Position numbers and translations under genes: made by a program. The notes beneath the pieces were generated by a model. That model searched no databases, was not told where the DNA came from, and was given only the letters and a program-made list of their open reading frames with translations. From the NCBI GenBank assembly GCA_023228995.1, contig JALOAD010000062.1, positions 1 to 19,082 on the forward strand: a stretch of 19,082 bases of DNA, read 5' to 3'. The first letter of the stretch is position 1, and each line of letters starts with the position of its first letter. Positions 7,916 through 13,854 of the stretch are shown piece after piece. The DNA is from Candidatus Muiribacterium halophilum. Lineage in GTDB: Bacteria; Muiribacteriota; Muiribacteriia; Muiribacteriales; Muiribacteriaceae.

Positions 7916-7975
7916 TGTTGTATTTGTTTTAATTTTAATTCTGTATTATATTGAAACTTTCGTAAATATTACATT
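7916..7975 (-). repeat. Junction repeat, copy E, with leader
   Basis: Minus strand: ACAATGTAATATTTACG, GAAAGTTTCAATATAATAC, then an A-rich leader ending in the ATG of the MEIKEQ-family gene. It has the same GAAAGTTTCAATATAATA block as copies B-D, with a few changes at the ends. Here the element precedes a full-length family gene, which looks like the original arrangement of element plus gene. Confidence 0.85.
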
Positions 7976-7983
7976 GTGTGCAA

Positions 7984-8190
7984 TTAAGAAAGCACCACTA
8001 TTTCAGTTCCGTATAAATGAACACAAAACAAACCATCTTGAACAATATCATTTGTCCCTATGTCTTTAAATTTAAACCCCCATCGTTCATATTTCCATTG
8101 GCGACCATACCTATCGGATAGACTTTTACCTTCATTGTCAATTAACCAATTGACAAACTCTTTCACTGAATTAAATTTTATTTGTTCCAT
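7984..8190 (-). CDS. Hypothetical protein, 68 aa
   Basis: MEQIKFNSVKEFVNWLIDNE, then KSLSDRYGRQWKYERWGFKF and a C-terminus ending LYGTEIVVLS. Small soluble alpha/beta-looking protein; no domain recognised. It ends just before junction repeat E, with a TTGCACACAATG boundary like those behind other cargo genes. It starts within a short overlapping frame (8178-8234) that shares its first codons with the gene at 5981-6310. The Y-x-R-Q-W-K-Y-x-R-W-G-F core may be useful for finding relatives. Confidence 0.7.
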   Translation of the reverse strand: MEQIKFNSVKEFVNWLIDNEGKSLSDRYGRQWKYERWGFKFKDIGTNDIVQDGLFCVHLYGTEIVVLS

Positions 8191-8234
8191 TTCTTTTGAT
8201 TTTTAAAATTTTCTACTTCTTTTCTATTTATCAT
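8178..8234 (-). pseudogene. Leader-like 18-codon frame shared with the 5981-6310 gene
   Basis: ATG at 8234 opens MINRKEVENFKNQKKWNK and ends in TAA inside the gene at 7984-8190. The first nine residues equal those of the protein at 5981-6310. Its ATG overlaps the TGA of the upstream MEIKEQ-family gene. Either it is a translated leader that hands ribosomes to the next gene, or the leftover 5' end of a gene replaced by a different cargo. Confidence 0.5.
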
Positions 8235-8584
8235 AAGGCAATATATTTATTTTTTATACACCATACTAAAGTCTTAAACAAATTATTAATAAGTTCTTTT
8301 TCCTGAGTATAAAATATAGTGTCGAGTCCTTCAATCATAGAATATGTACAATATTCTGAATTTACTGATAAAAAATATTCATCTTTTATTATTACAGGTA
8401 GTACACTAATTATATCTCCAATAGTCATCATTGGAAATAAAGGAGCACCACCTATATAAAAATCATCTTTTATTATTATTTGTTCTCCATTTGATTTTAA
8501 CGAAGAATGTTTGTTAACATCAAACCCTAATTTTTCGAGTTCTTTAATTTGTTTTATACTTAATATTTGTTCTTTTATTTCCAT
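8231..8584 (-). CDS. MEIKEQ-family phage hypothetical protein, copy 1 (117 aa)
   Basis: Begins MEIKEQILSIKQIKELEKLG, then FDVNKHSSLK, a short variable middle, MMTIGDIISVLPVII and an end NKYIAL. It has the same family layout as 7526-7915 and 16789-17169. About 200 bp of its 3' half repeats that of the 7526 copy, making a direct repeat that brackets the 7984-8190 gene and junction repeat E. Its first 41 bases overlap the end of the upstream gene at 8544-8840, and no junction repeat precedes it. Function unknown. Confidence 0.8.
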   Translation of the reverse strand: MEIKEQILSIKQIKELEKLGFDVNKHSSLKSNGEQIIIKDDFYIGGAPLFPMMTIGDIISVLPVIIKDEYFLSVNSEYCTYSMIEGLDTIFYTQEKELINNLFKTLVWCIKNKYIAL

Positions 8585-8840
8585 AATTATTTAATTTATA
8601 TTTACGTGTATATTTTTCATATCGTTTTCTAATATAATTAATATTTAGTTTAAACCAAATTTTACATGCTCTATCCCTTACTTCTTGTTCTGTCATGCCA
8701 TATTGAAAAATACCACTATATTCATTATCATCATATCCAATAGTCATACCTGTTATAGTGTCATAAGATTTTGTAACACTATAAATATTAATAGCATTTC
8801 TTCCTCTTTCTCTAAGTTTTATTAAAAGTCTTGTTTTCAT
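8544..8840 (-). CDS. Hypothetical phage protein, 98 aa, basic
   Basis: Begins MKTRLLIKLRERGRNAINIY, then TKSYDTITGMTIGYDDNEYS and GMTEQEVRDRACKIWFK, and ends in a strongly basic tail (YIRKRYEKYTRKYKL and on). I recall short proteins with the RGR, DDNEYSG and RKRYxKYxRKY pattern from Bacteroidota phages, with no function assigned. The last 41 bases overlap the MEIKEQ-family copy 1 gene; the tail past KYKL may be an extension caused by that junction. A role in nucleic-acid binding is only suggested by charge. Confidence 0.75.
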   Translation of the reverse strand: MKTRLLIKLRERGRNAINIYSVTKSYDTITGMTIGYDDNEYSGIFQYGMTEQEVRDRACKIWFKLNINYIRKRYEKYTRKYKLNNYGNKRTNIKYKTN

Positions 8841-8855
8841 AATATTTTTATTTGT

Positions 8856-9332
8856 TTATACCATAATGTTATCTTCTTCATTACCTCCTAACATTAATAA
8901 TCTAATTGCTTCATCAATTATTAAACCTAATGTTGTTGAATCTGGTGGTGCTAAATATTCACCATGACTATTTCTTCTCCATTTTTGATAATATCTTAAA
9001 TATTCAATAACTTCTTCCTTATTAAAGGAATATTGTAATACTGGTAAATCATAATCTTTAATTAATAAAGATGCCATTTCATCACTTGAAAATTCAAAAT
9101 CAATAACATATCTTTCACTAATATCACCAACAACTTCTTGAAATGATAAACCATAACCCTTTGGTGTTTTCCACCACATCATAACAAAAGTGGAATTACT
9201 AAGTCTATCTAAACATTGGTAATAATTCATTGGTAAAGTGTTATCACCTTGCTTAAATTTTTTTTCAGAGCAATATTTGTTTGCTGTATTAAATATTTTT
9301 AAGTACTCTCCTTTATCTTTTATAATTTGCAT
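8856..9332 (-). CDS. Hypothetical phage protein, 158 aa
   Basis: MQIIKDKGEYLKIFNTANKY start; middle FVMMWWKTPKGYGLSFQEV and a DYDLPVLQYSF segment; C-terminal VIEYLRYYQKWRR followed by LGLIIDEAIRLLM. The EVIEYLRYYQKWRRN...TLGLIIDEAIRLL pattern recurs in small Bacteroidota phage proteins as I recall them, often at the C-terminus of otherwise different proteins. No catalytic motif, signal or membrane segment. Complete, with 15 bp to the next gene in the run. Confidence 0.75.
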   Translation of the reverse strand: MQIIKDKGEYLKIFNTANKYCSEKKFKQGDNTLPMNYYQCLDRLSNSTFVMMWWKTPKGYGLSFQEVVGDISERYVIDFEFSSDEMASLLIKDYDLPVLQYSFNKEEVIEYLRYYQKWRRNSHGEYLAPPDSTTLGLIIDEAIRLLMLGGNEEDNIMV

Positions 9333-9355
9333 ATTCTTAAATTTATTAATTTATA

Positions 9356-9721
9356 TTATTTTTGTATTAGCCCCCAAACGCAAGAATCATAATGTTTTTT
9401 ACCATTTCCAGATTCAAAAATAAAATAAAAATCTTCATCTGTTATTTCTAAACCTTTAAGATAATAAACCTCATCATCTATTTTTTTAGAATAATCTTTA
9501 TTATCTAATATTTCTTTTCTGATGCATTCAAGAGTATCTTTATTTTTACTGAATTGTTTAAAATATGATTTATCTAAATCTTCATAAGGTATACTTACTG
9601 ATAACCATATTTTTAACAAGTCATTGTGTTTATGATATTTACGAAAATAATCTTTATGATATTTTCTAAATATCTTCTTAAACTCTCTTAAATCTTTACA
9701 ATGTTTTGGTTTTATTTTCAT
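9356..9721 (-). CDS. Hypothetical protein, 121 aa, lysine-rich N-terminus
   Basis: Opens MKIKPKHCKDLREFKKIFRK with a repeated HKDYFRKYHKH stretch, then IWLSVSIPYEDLDKSYFK and a C-terminal ITDEDFYFIFESGNG ending CVWGLIQK. The first 35 residues are strongly basic, the rest acidic. Not recognised. Packed in the same-strand run with gaps of 23 and 50 bases to its neighbours, so probably cotranscribed. Confidence 0.65.
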   Translation of the reverse strand: MKIKPKHCKDLREFKKIFRKYHKDYFRKYHKHNDLLKIWLSVSIPYEDLDKSYFKQFSKNKDTLECIRKEILDNKDYSKKIDDEVYYLKGLEITDEDFYFIFESGNGKKHYDSCVWGLIQK

Positions 9722-9771
9722 ATTGTTACAATTTTAATAGATGAATCTTTTCACATAAATACATTCTACTT

Positions 9772-9882
9772 TCATATTACTTGTAAAAATGTTTTATTTA
9801 ATAAATATATTGCTCCTATTAATAATATAATGATTATAATAAATAATATAATACTACATCCTTTATTTATATCATTATTCAT
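9772..9882 (-). CDS. 36-aa single-pass membrane miniprotein
   Basis: ATG at 9882 reads MNNDINKGCS, then about 18 hydrophobic residues (IILFIIIIILLIGAIYLL), then NKTFLQVI and TGA. The start lies one base after the stop of the 9884-10594 gene, so coupling is likely. A short polar N-terminus followed by one transmembrane helix is the usual form of phage membrane miniproteins; AT-rich DNA also favours I/L codons, so translation is not certain. Function unknown. Confidence 0.5.
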   Translation of the reverse strand: MNNDINKGCSIILFIIIIILLIGAIYLLNKTFLQVI

Positions 9883-9883
9883 A

Positions 9884-10594
9884 TTAATTTTGAATTAGTT
9901 GCTTAAAATACTCATTTAATTTTTGGGAAATGATTTCAGCTTCTACTTCAGTACGGAAGTAATTACCAGAATTGTAATTATCATTATCCATAGGGTAATC
10001 ATGATCATCTTTACTTTTATCGGAAAAAAACCAATCCTTTATATTAAAATTTACAAAGTAATATAACTTATCCTCTTCAGCTCTCCATCTCTTATGCTTT
10101 TGTCTTTCAGGTAAATTATTAAAATCGATTACATCATAATTGTAATCATCTTGGTAATGGAGTAGTTGAGGATTTTTACATTCATGAGTATAACACCCAT
10201 TAATTGTGTATGATTTTAATCCTGACTTAAACTCTACTGATAATCCATAAACAATATTTGATGAATATACAATATCTTGTACTACTCCTACTTCTTTTTG
10301 TAGTATATCGTAAACTTTATCATTTATTCTAAAATCTTGTGTGTTGTCTTTTTTAGGATATTTTTCAAAGAAAAGGTTAAAGTCTTTTTTATTAATTACT
10401 TCATGCCAGAAAAAACCACCTTCTTGAGTTTTATCCCATGAAAAACCTTCATTAAATCGTCCTGTAACAACTCGTTTTTCAAAAATAGAAATATCTCTTT
10501 GATTGCCTTGTTCTTCTTGACAATCTAAAATGCGAGCTATTATTTCTTTTGGAAAACCTTCTAGTTCTCCTTTTTCTAATTCTTCTTTTTTCAT
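9884..10594 (-). CDS. Hypothetical phage protein, 236 aa (ELEGFPKEI family)
   Basis: I place the start at the ATG at 10594 (MKKEELEKGELEGFPKEI), because upstream codons in the same frame run back through the hairpin region and have an improbable content. Visible blocks: IIARILDCQEEQGNQRDISI, FNEGFSWDKTQEGGFFWHEV, NLFFEKYPK, a beta-rich middle, and a C-terminus with YFVNFNIKDWFF and NYFRTEVEAEIISQKLNEYF. I recall the ELEGFP...EQGN...FEK...GGF-x-W block and the NYFRTxxEAE tail from Bacteroidota phages; no function known. An A-rich AAACAAAATAAAATG region precedes the start. Confidence 0.8.
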   Translation of the reverse strand: MKKEELEKGELEGFPKEIIARILDCQEEQGNQRDISIFEKRVVTGRFNEGFSWDKTQEGGFFWHEVINKKDFNLFFEKYPKKDNTQDFRINDKVYDILQKEVGVVQDIVYSSNIVYGLSVEFKSGLKSYTINGCYTHECKNPQLLHYQDDYNYDVIDFNNLPERQKHKRWRAEEDKLYYFVNFNIKDWFFSDKSKDDHDYPMDNDNYNSGNYFRTEVEAEIISQKLNEYFKQLIQN

Positions 10595-10632
10595 TTTATT
10601 TTGTTTTTTAAGTTTGATAATAAAGTACATAC

Positions 10633-10726
10633 GCACAACACGTGGTGTAATTAATTGCCATTTCGTGGGTATGTGAAGCATTGTCGCCCGCAATCGGCAA
10701 CTAACCATACCACCAACGTTATGTGC
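10633..10726 (-). other. attC-like imperfect inverted repeat (cassette end or hairpin)
   Basis: On the minus strand GCACATAACGTTGGTG opens and ACACCACGTGTTGTGC closes a 94-nt element. The arms pair GCACA, ACGT and GGTG (13 pairs) with a 2-nt mismatch and one bulged T. Inside is a smaller stem, GTTGCC with GGCGAC. The preceding gene's stop codon TAA lies in the first arm. Integron attC sites share these traits: paired ends holding AAC and GTT triplets, bulged bases, a variable centre and stop-codon overlap. The core does not fit RYYYAAC/GTTRRRY exactly and no integron integrase is visible, so a plain transcription terminator or a relic remains possible. Confidence 0.5.
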
Positions 10727-11009
10727 CAAGGCTACAAGAAAAAGACGAAGTGTCTATGAATCGAACTGCATTGCTCGGAAGTTCAACTATTTCTCCATTT
10801 AGTTTCTCGACAATAGCAACAACAGAAGTAATAATACCACTGTTGCATTCTTCGCTCGAATTAATCCATTGGTGAAATAACCCAGACTCTGAAAATTCTT
10901 CTGAATAGCAACCAGTTCCCGCAATACGTTCTTTTTTTTCAAAGAACTCTCCTTCACCTGTTATGTTGAACTCAACAGGAATCCATGTTTTAAAAATAAC
11001 TTTCCTCAT
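10719..11009 (-). CDS. Hypothetical phage protein, 96 aa (MRKVIFKTWIP family)
   Basis: MRKVIFKTWIPVEFNITGEG, GCYSEEFSESGLFHQWINSS, then SVVAIVEKLNGEIVELPSNA and RFIDTS. The K-x-KTWIP start, a glycine-flanked G-x-FHQW and the VAIVE...G-x-I-x-x-x-x-P-x-x-x-x-FID end is a pattern I recall from many Bacteroidota phage genomes; function unknown, probably a small beta-rich fold. Base composition is higher in GC than its neighbours. Its stop lies inside the attC-like hairpin, so gene plus hairpin could be one mobile cassette. Confidence 0.8.
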   Translation of the reverse strand: MRKVIFKTWIPVEFNITGEGEFFEKKERIAGTGCYSEEFSESGLFHQWINSSEECNSGIITSVVAIVEKLNGEIVELPSNAVRFIDTSSFSCSLGT

Positions 11010-11145
11010 TTTATTTTGTATTAATTAATTAATATACAAACAGTTATGCTCAAAAACTAACATTGTAGCATCTCTCCCATGTTCAGAAGTATTACCATTA
11101 TATCATGTAAGCTTTTGAAAATAATCTTTATTTATTTTTGTGTTT

Positions 11146-11319
11146 TCATAAAATACCAAATTCTTTATTAAACTCTATTATTGCTTGATAAGGAGTTTTC
11201 CCAAAACCTGCAATACCTTCTTGTAAATCTCCTCCATAAAGGCAACAATACATATCACCATATTTAAAAACTCTACATTTTAAGGCAGAAATTATCCTTA
11301 ATTGATTAATGGTGTACAT
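11146..11319 (-). CDS. Small phage protein, 57 aa (EGIAGFGxTP family)
   Basis: ATG at 11319 opens MYTINQLRIISALKCRVFKY, then GDMYCCLYGGDLQEGIAGFG, KTPYQAIIEFNKEFGIL and TGA. The D-L-Q-E-G-I-A-G-F-G-x-T-P-x-x-A-I-x-x-F-N block is widely seen in small phage and prophage proteins as I recall them, which supports this as a real gene despite its length. Function unknown. It fills much of the stretch between the genes at 11009 and 11359. The remaining 11010-11145 holds no convincing gene. Confidence 0.75.
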   Translation of the reverse strand: MYTINQLRIISALKCRVFKYGDMYCCLYGGDLQEGIAGFGKTPYQAIIEFNKEFGIL

Positions 11320-11358
11320 ATTTTGCTATTAATTCCATTTTGTTTATTATTATTTGAT

Positions 11359-11820
11359 TTATCCTAAAAGCATTTCTTCATATAAATATATGAATTGTTT
11401 TCCTATATAATCTGCAAGTTTTTTATCTTTTAAACAGAAGAGAACACCGAAATACGTAATCGCATTCGCAGGTGAATTATTCGAAAACGAGAACCCGATA
11501 CCTGTCTCTGACTCGTAAAAACAACAATACCATTTGCTTTGTTTAATTTTGTTAAAATCAGGTTTCCACCCCTCATTAAGAGCTTCTATGATTATCTCAA
11601 GTTTTCTTCTCGCAATTTCACGAGGGTATAAATTATTTTCATCAAAGTGGTCACGTCTTAATACTTCAAGAGCATCTTCATAAGTTTTCACTCTATCTAT
11701 AATGCTTATTGGTTTAAGTTCGGGAAATAATTCCTCTAACTCTAATTTTCTTTCTAATGTTGCTTCTTTATGAAGTAGTTTTGCTTCATCTATGGAAAGG
11801 TTTAATGTTATTTTATTCAT
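11359..11820 (-). CDS. Hypothetical phage protein, 153 aa (EALNEGWKPD family)
   Basis: N-terminal MNKITLNLSIDEAKLLHKEA, a helical middle with RVKTYEDALEVL, IEALNEGWKPDFNKIKQ, then KWYCCFYESETGIGFSFSNN and a C-terminus CLKDKKLADYIGKQFIYLYE. The IxxALNEGW-x-PD...GFGFS...CFK-x-x-x-LA-x-Y-x-G-x-QF pattern is one I know from very many Bacteroidota phages and prophages, with no function. The length is typical and the sequence complete. Second in a chain of minus-strand genes with A/T-rich 30-60 bp gaps. Confidence 0.82.
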   Translation of the reverse strand: MNKITLNLSIDEAKLLHKEATLERKLELEELFPELKPISIIDRVKTYEDALEVLRRDHFDENNLYPREIARRKLEIIIEALNEGWKPDFNKIKQSKWYCCFYESETGIGFSFSNNSPANAITYFGVLFCLKDKKLADYIGKQFIYLYEEMLLG

Positions 11821-11873
11821 AATTTTATTTGTTTTATATCCTTGTCTTGTTTATTTTTATTTGTTAATAATTT

Positions 11874-12077
11874 TTACCATCCTATTCTTTTAGAAATTTC
11901 AGATGTGAAACCCCCAAAATGCTTAAAGAGTCTATCTGAAAAATATTTTGCAGCTGGATGTCTTCCATCAAGCCATTTTTGATTACTTGTTCCAAACCTC
12001 CAAATGCTACACATTTCTTCATGACTCAAAGCATCTATTTCTTTTTTGTCCTCTTCTGTAAGCTGTTCTGTACTCAT
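11874..12077 (-). CDS. Small phage protein, 67 aa (GGFTxEISKxxGW ending)
   Basis: MSTEQLTEEDKKEIDALSHE, then MCSIWRFGTSNQKWLDGRHP and AKYFSDRLFKHFGGFTSEIS with end KRIGW. The MC-x-x-WRF...F-x-x-x-GGFT-x-x-ISK-x-x-GW pattern is familiar from phage genomes without function. The middle (WxFG...WLDGRHPAAKYF) resembles WRPLTSTWFEGRYPNSKKF in the 76-aa protein at 12520-12750, so the two may be distant paralogues. Soluble, no metal motif. Confidence 0.75.
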   Translation of the reverse strand: MSTEQLTEEDKKEIDALSHEEMCSIWRFGTSNQKWLDGRHPAAKYFSDRLFKHFGGFTSEISKRIGW

Positions 12078-12082
12078 TATTT

Positions 12083-12148
12083 TTATTTTTCAATTGTTAC
12101 TTGTAAATTATATTTGAATTCATCTCTACAATTCTTTTTTATATCCAT
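12083..12148 (-). pseudogene. 21-codon remnant or miniprotein, CRDEF type
   Basis: ATG at 12148 reads MDIKKNCRDEFKYNLQVTIE and ends KTAA in DNA terms, i.e. one more lysine then stop. It resembles the upstream 19-codon frame (KKTHQCRRDFDETLK) in both start and order. I know CRRDF/NRRDF as the N-terminal signature of a phage zinc-ribbon family whose cysteine pairs follow; those are missing here. Probably a truncated family member, possibly still translated. Confidence 0.4.
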
Positions 12149-12152
12149 AGAA

Positions 12153-12212
12153 CTATTTTAAGGTTTCATCAAAATCTCTTCTACATTGATGTGTTTTCTT
12201 TATTAATTCCAT
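12153..12212 (-). pseudogene. 19-codon remnant of a CRRDF zinc-ribbon-type gene
   Basis: ATG at 12212 reads MELIKKTHQCRRDFDETLK then TAG. In the phage family I recall, this start is followed by a C-x-x-C-G zinc ribbon of 50 or more residues. Here the frame stops where the ribbon would begin. A second similar mini-frame follows directly at 12083-12148. Both may be decayed copies. Confidence 0.45.
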
Positions 12213-12224
12213 TTGTTTTATTCT

Positions 12225-12449
12225 CTATTTAATATGGTTAATTTCATTATCTATAACATCACTACTGGTTACATCAATTATTTCACATTTATAATTATAA
12301 GCATAATCATCTATAAATTCATCTAAACTAATTCCATTAGACTCAATTTTTTTTATATCATCGTCAAGAATTTCAAGTAATATTTTTTCTGTTAAAGTTT
12401 TTGCGAAATGCCTTTCTAATTTTATTTTTTTTGACATAATTTTATTCAT
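12225..12449 (-). CDS. Hypothetical protein, 74 aa
   Basis: MNKIMSKKIKLERHFAKTLT, then EKILLEILDDDIKKIESNG, an acidic FIDDYAYNY segment and an end EINHIK. Helical N-terminal half, acidic C-terminus. No family recognised. The second methionine (MSKKIK) is an alternative start. Same strand and spacing as the neighbours. Confidence 0.6.
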   Translation of the reverse strand: MNKIMSKKIKLERHFAKTLTEKILLEILDDDIKKIESNGISLDEFIDDYAYNYKCEIIDVTSSDVIDNEINHIK

Positions 12450-12496
12450 TTCTTTTTGTAATGGGATTGATAACTCTCTTGTTTGTGACCATTCAT
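12446..12496 (-). CDS. Possible 16-aa miniprotein overlapping the next start
   Basis: ATG at 12496 reads MNGHKQESYQSHYKKK and its TGA overlaps the ATG of the 12225-12449 gene. The ATGA overlap resembles the coupled junctions elsewhere in this window. It fills a 70-bp gap otherwise empty. Length makes this weak. Confidence 0.25.
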   Translation of the reverse strand: MNGHKQESYQSHYKKK

Positions 12497-12519
12497 TTTT
12501 ACATAGAGTATTTGATTAT

Positions 12520-12750
12520 TTATTTCATAATTCCTATTAATAATATTTCTCCTAATGGGGATGGTTTATGAAATTTTTTGGAGTTAGGATATCTACCCTC
12601 AAACCAAGTTGAGGTTAATGGTCTCCAATCACTTTCCCACACATGACCAGTTGTTTCTATTAGTGTATTATAAATTAATAAGCAATCTTCTGCTTCTTTT
12701 TTATAACATGTTTTTACTTGATTATTTATTTCAGTTAATAACTTTCCCAT
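12520..12750 (-). CDS. Hypothetical protein, 76 aa
   Basis: MGKLLTEINNQVKTCYKKEA, then CLLIYNTLIETTGHVWESDW and WFEGRYPNSKKFHKPSPLGE, ending LIGIMK. Possible weak similarity to the 11874-12077 protein in the W-x-x-GR-x-P segment. Soluble; no recognised motif. Follows the 12758-13075 gene by only 7 bp, so cotranscription is likely. Confidence 0.65.
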   Translation of the reverse strand: MGKLLTEINNQVKTCYKKEAEDCLLIYNTLIETTGHVWESDWRPLTSTWFEGRYPNSKKFHKPSPLGEILLIGIMK

Positions 12751-12757
12751 AATAATT

Positions 12758-13075
12758 TTATTTTAATTCGATAGGTCTCCATTTAATAGGATCTGGAGAC
12801 ATAATAATGTCTGTTCCACATATAGAGTAATATTCATCATTACCATCCGAAACTCTCGCAACTACTGCCTTGTATTCTCCATTATCTGCTAATACACTTT
12901 GGTAATATTGAGGTGATTCATCTTCTATACTTATCCACTTTTGAACAATTTCTGCACCTGCCTTAAATGCTTTCTTTACTGCTTCCTCAGGAAATGTTAT
13001 CCAAGTAGAATTTACATAATTTAATGCTAATTCTTCTATCATTTCCATTTTAATATATTTTTTATTTGTATCCAT
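12758..13075 (-). CDS. DUF551-like phage protein, 105 aa
   Basis: N-terminal helix segment MEMIEELALNYVNSTWITF, then AFKAGAEIVQKWISIEDESP and a C-terminus with IIMSPDPIKWRPIELK. The WISIEDESPxxYQSVLxxxxxxKxVxxRVSD layout followed by a terminal W-R-P is that of the DUF551 family in phages and prophages (W-I-x-V-x-x-x-x-P ... V-L-V ... W-x-P-L). Function unknown; the family has small beta-rich folds. Starts 1 bp after the membrane-protein gene stop. Confidence 0.72.
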   Translation of the reverse strand: MDTNKKYIKMEMIEELALNYVNSTWITFPEEAVKKAFKAGAEIVQKWISIEDESPQYYQSVLADNGEYKAVVARVSDGNDEYYSICGTDIIMSPDPIKWRPIELK

Positions 13076-13076
13076 T

Positions 13077-13556
13077 TTATTCTTCTATTTTAGAATTTTT
13101 ATTTTTATTATTGATATAATAAATTTGAGTTTTTAATTTTTTAGACTTAAATGAATAATAATATTTTTTTCTTTCATTTTGATCATCATATTCACTTGAT
13201 ATCAAACTTTGTACTTCCTCTATGGTTTTTATATTTCTATAAGTAAAACACTCAATCCAATAAGGTATACCAAATAAACCGAGTTTTTTTTCAAATACTA
13301 AAAAATATTCATTATCTTCATATTTTTTAATTTTATATCCAAATGTAAATATACTTGACAAATGATCAAAATATACATAATTAAAAAATATAAATGTTAT
13401 TACACAAATTGATGAAAATGTCATATACTCATCAAAAAGATATCTTATCTTATGTAAAAAATTAATTAATACATATATAGATCCTATCATTCCAGTAATA
13501 ACAAATATCTTAAATAACCAATATAAAAAAAATTCTTTATAACTATCTTTTTTCAT
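13077..13556 (-). CDS. Membrane protein, 159 aa, two or three transmembrane helices
   Basis: Hydrophobic segments at about residues 9-33 (FFLYWLFKIFVITGMIGS onward) and 46-62 (FSSICVITFIFFNYVYF), then a soluble part with YEDNEYFLVFEKKLGLFG, EEVQSLISSEYDDQNER and a basic tail (YYYSFKSKKLKTQIYY). No signal peptidase site, so it should stay in the inner membrane with the long C-terminal part in the cytoplasm. No family recognised. Sits 3 bp from the next small membrane protein gene, forming a membrane-protein pair. Confidence 0.7.
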   Translation of the reverse strand: MKKDSYKEFFLYWLFKIFVITGMIGSIYVLINFLHKIRYLFDEYMTFSSICVITFIFFNYVYFDHLSSIFTFGYKIKKYEDNEYFLVFEKKLGLFGIPYWIECFTYRNIKTIEEVQSLISSEYDDQNERKKYYYSFKSKKLKTQIYYINNKNKNSKIEE

Positions 13557-13559
13557 AAT

Positions 13560-13832
13560 TTATTTATTTTTTATTAATAACACAACACTATCAATATGAA
13601 TTGGTTCCCATGTTGATAAAATAACCATATCATTGATTTCTGATTTTGCTTTCACATATACAGTATCCCCTTTATATACTATTTTAGTGTCTTTTAATAT
13701 TTCGAATTTAGTATTGAAATTTTCATCAATTTTACTTTTTTGGTACTTAATATAGAGACTTAATATACTTAATATAATTACTATTGAGTTTAATATAATT
13801 ATAATTGCAACTATCCATCCTTTATTATCCAT
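13560..13832 (-). CDS. Single-pass membrane protein, 90 aa
   Basis: MDNKGW then a hydrophobic helix VAIIIILNSIVIILSILSLY, then a 60-residue soluble domain containing KFEILKDTKIVYKGDTVYV and DMVILSTWEPIHIDSVVLL. The soluble part looks beta-stranded. No lipobox or cleavage site, so the domain probably faces the periplasm or cytoplasm anchored by its N-terminus. Just upstream of the other membrane-protein gene. Function unknown. Confidence 0.7.
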   Translation of the reverse strand: MDNKGWIVAIIIILNSIVIILSILSLYIKYQKSKIDENFNTKFEILKDTKIVYKGDTVYVKAKSEINDMVILSTWEPIHIDSVVLLIKNK

Positions 13833-13854
13833 AATAATTTATTTTATTTATTTT

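Noticed and set aside
10595-10729. Upstream extension of the 236-aa protein beginning MAHNVGGMVSCRL
   Set aside because: The codons run through the attC-like hairpin and the end of the preceding gene; composition is unlike protein, and a well-placed ATG with an A-rich leader exists at 10594.
11025-11118. Protein-like stretch GNTSEHGRDATMLVFEHN on the minus strand
   Set aside because: No start codon and a stop just before it; resembles a gene tail but I cannot tie it to a family, so only noted as possible debris in the 11010-11145 gap.
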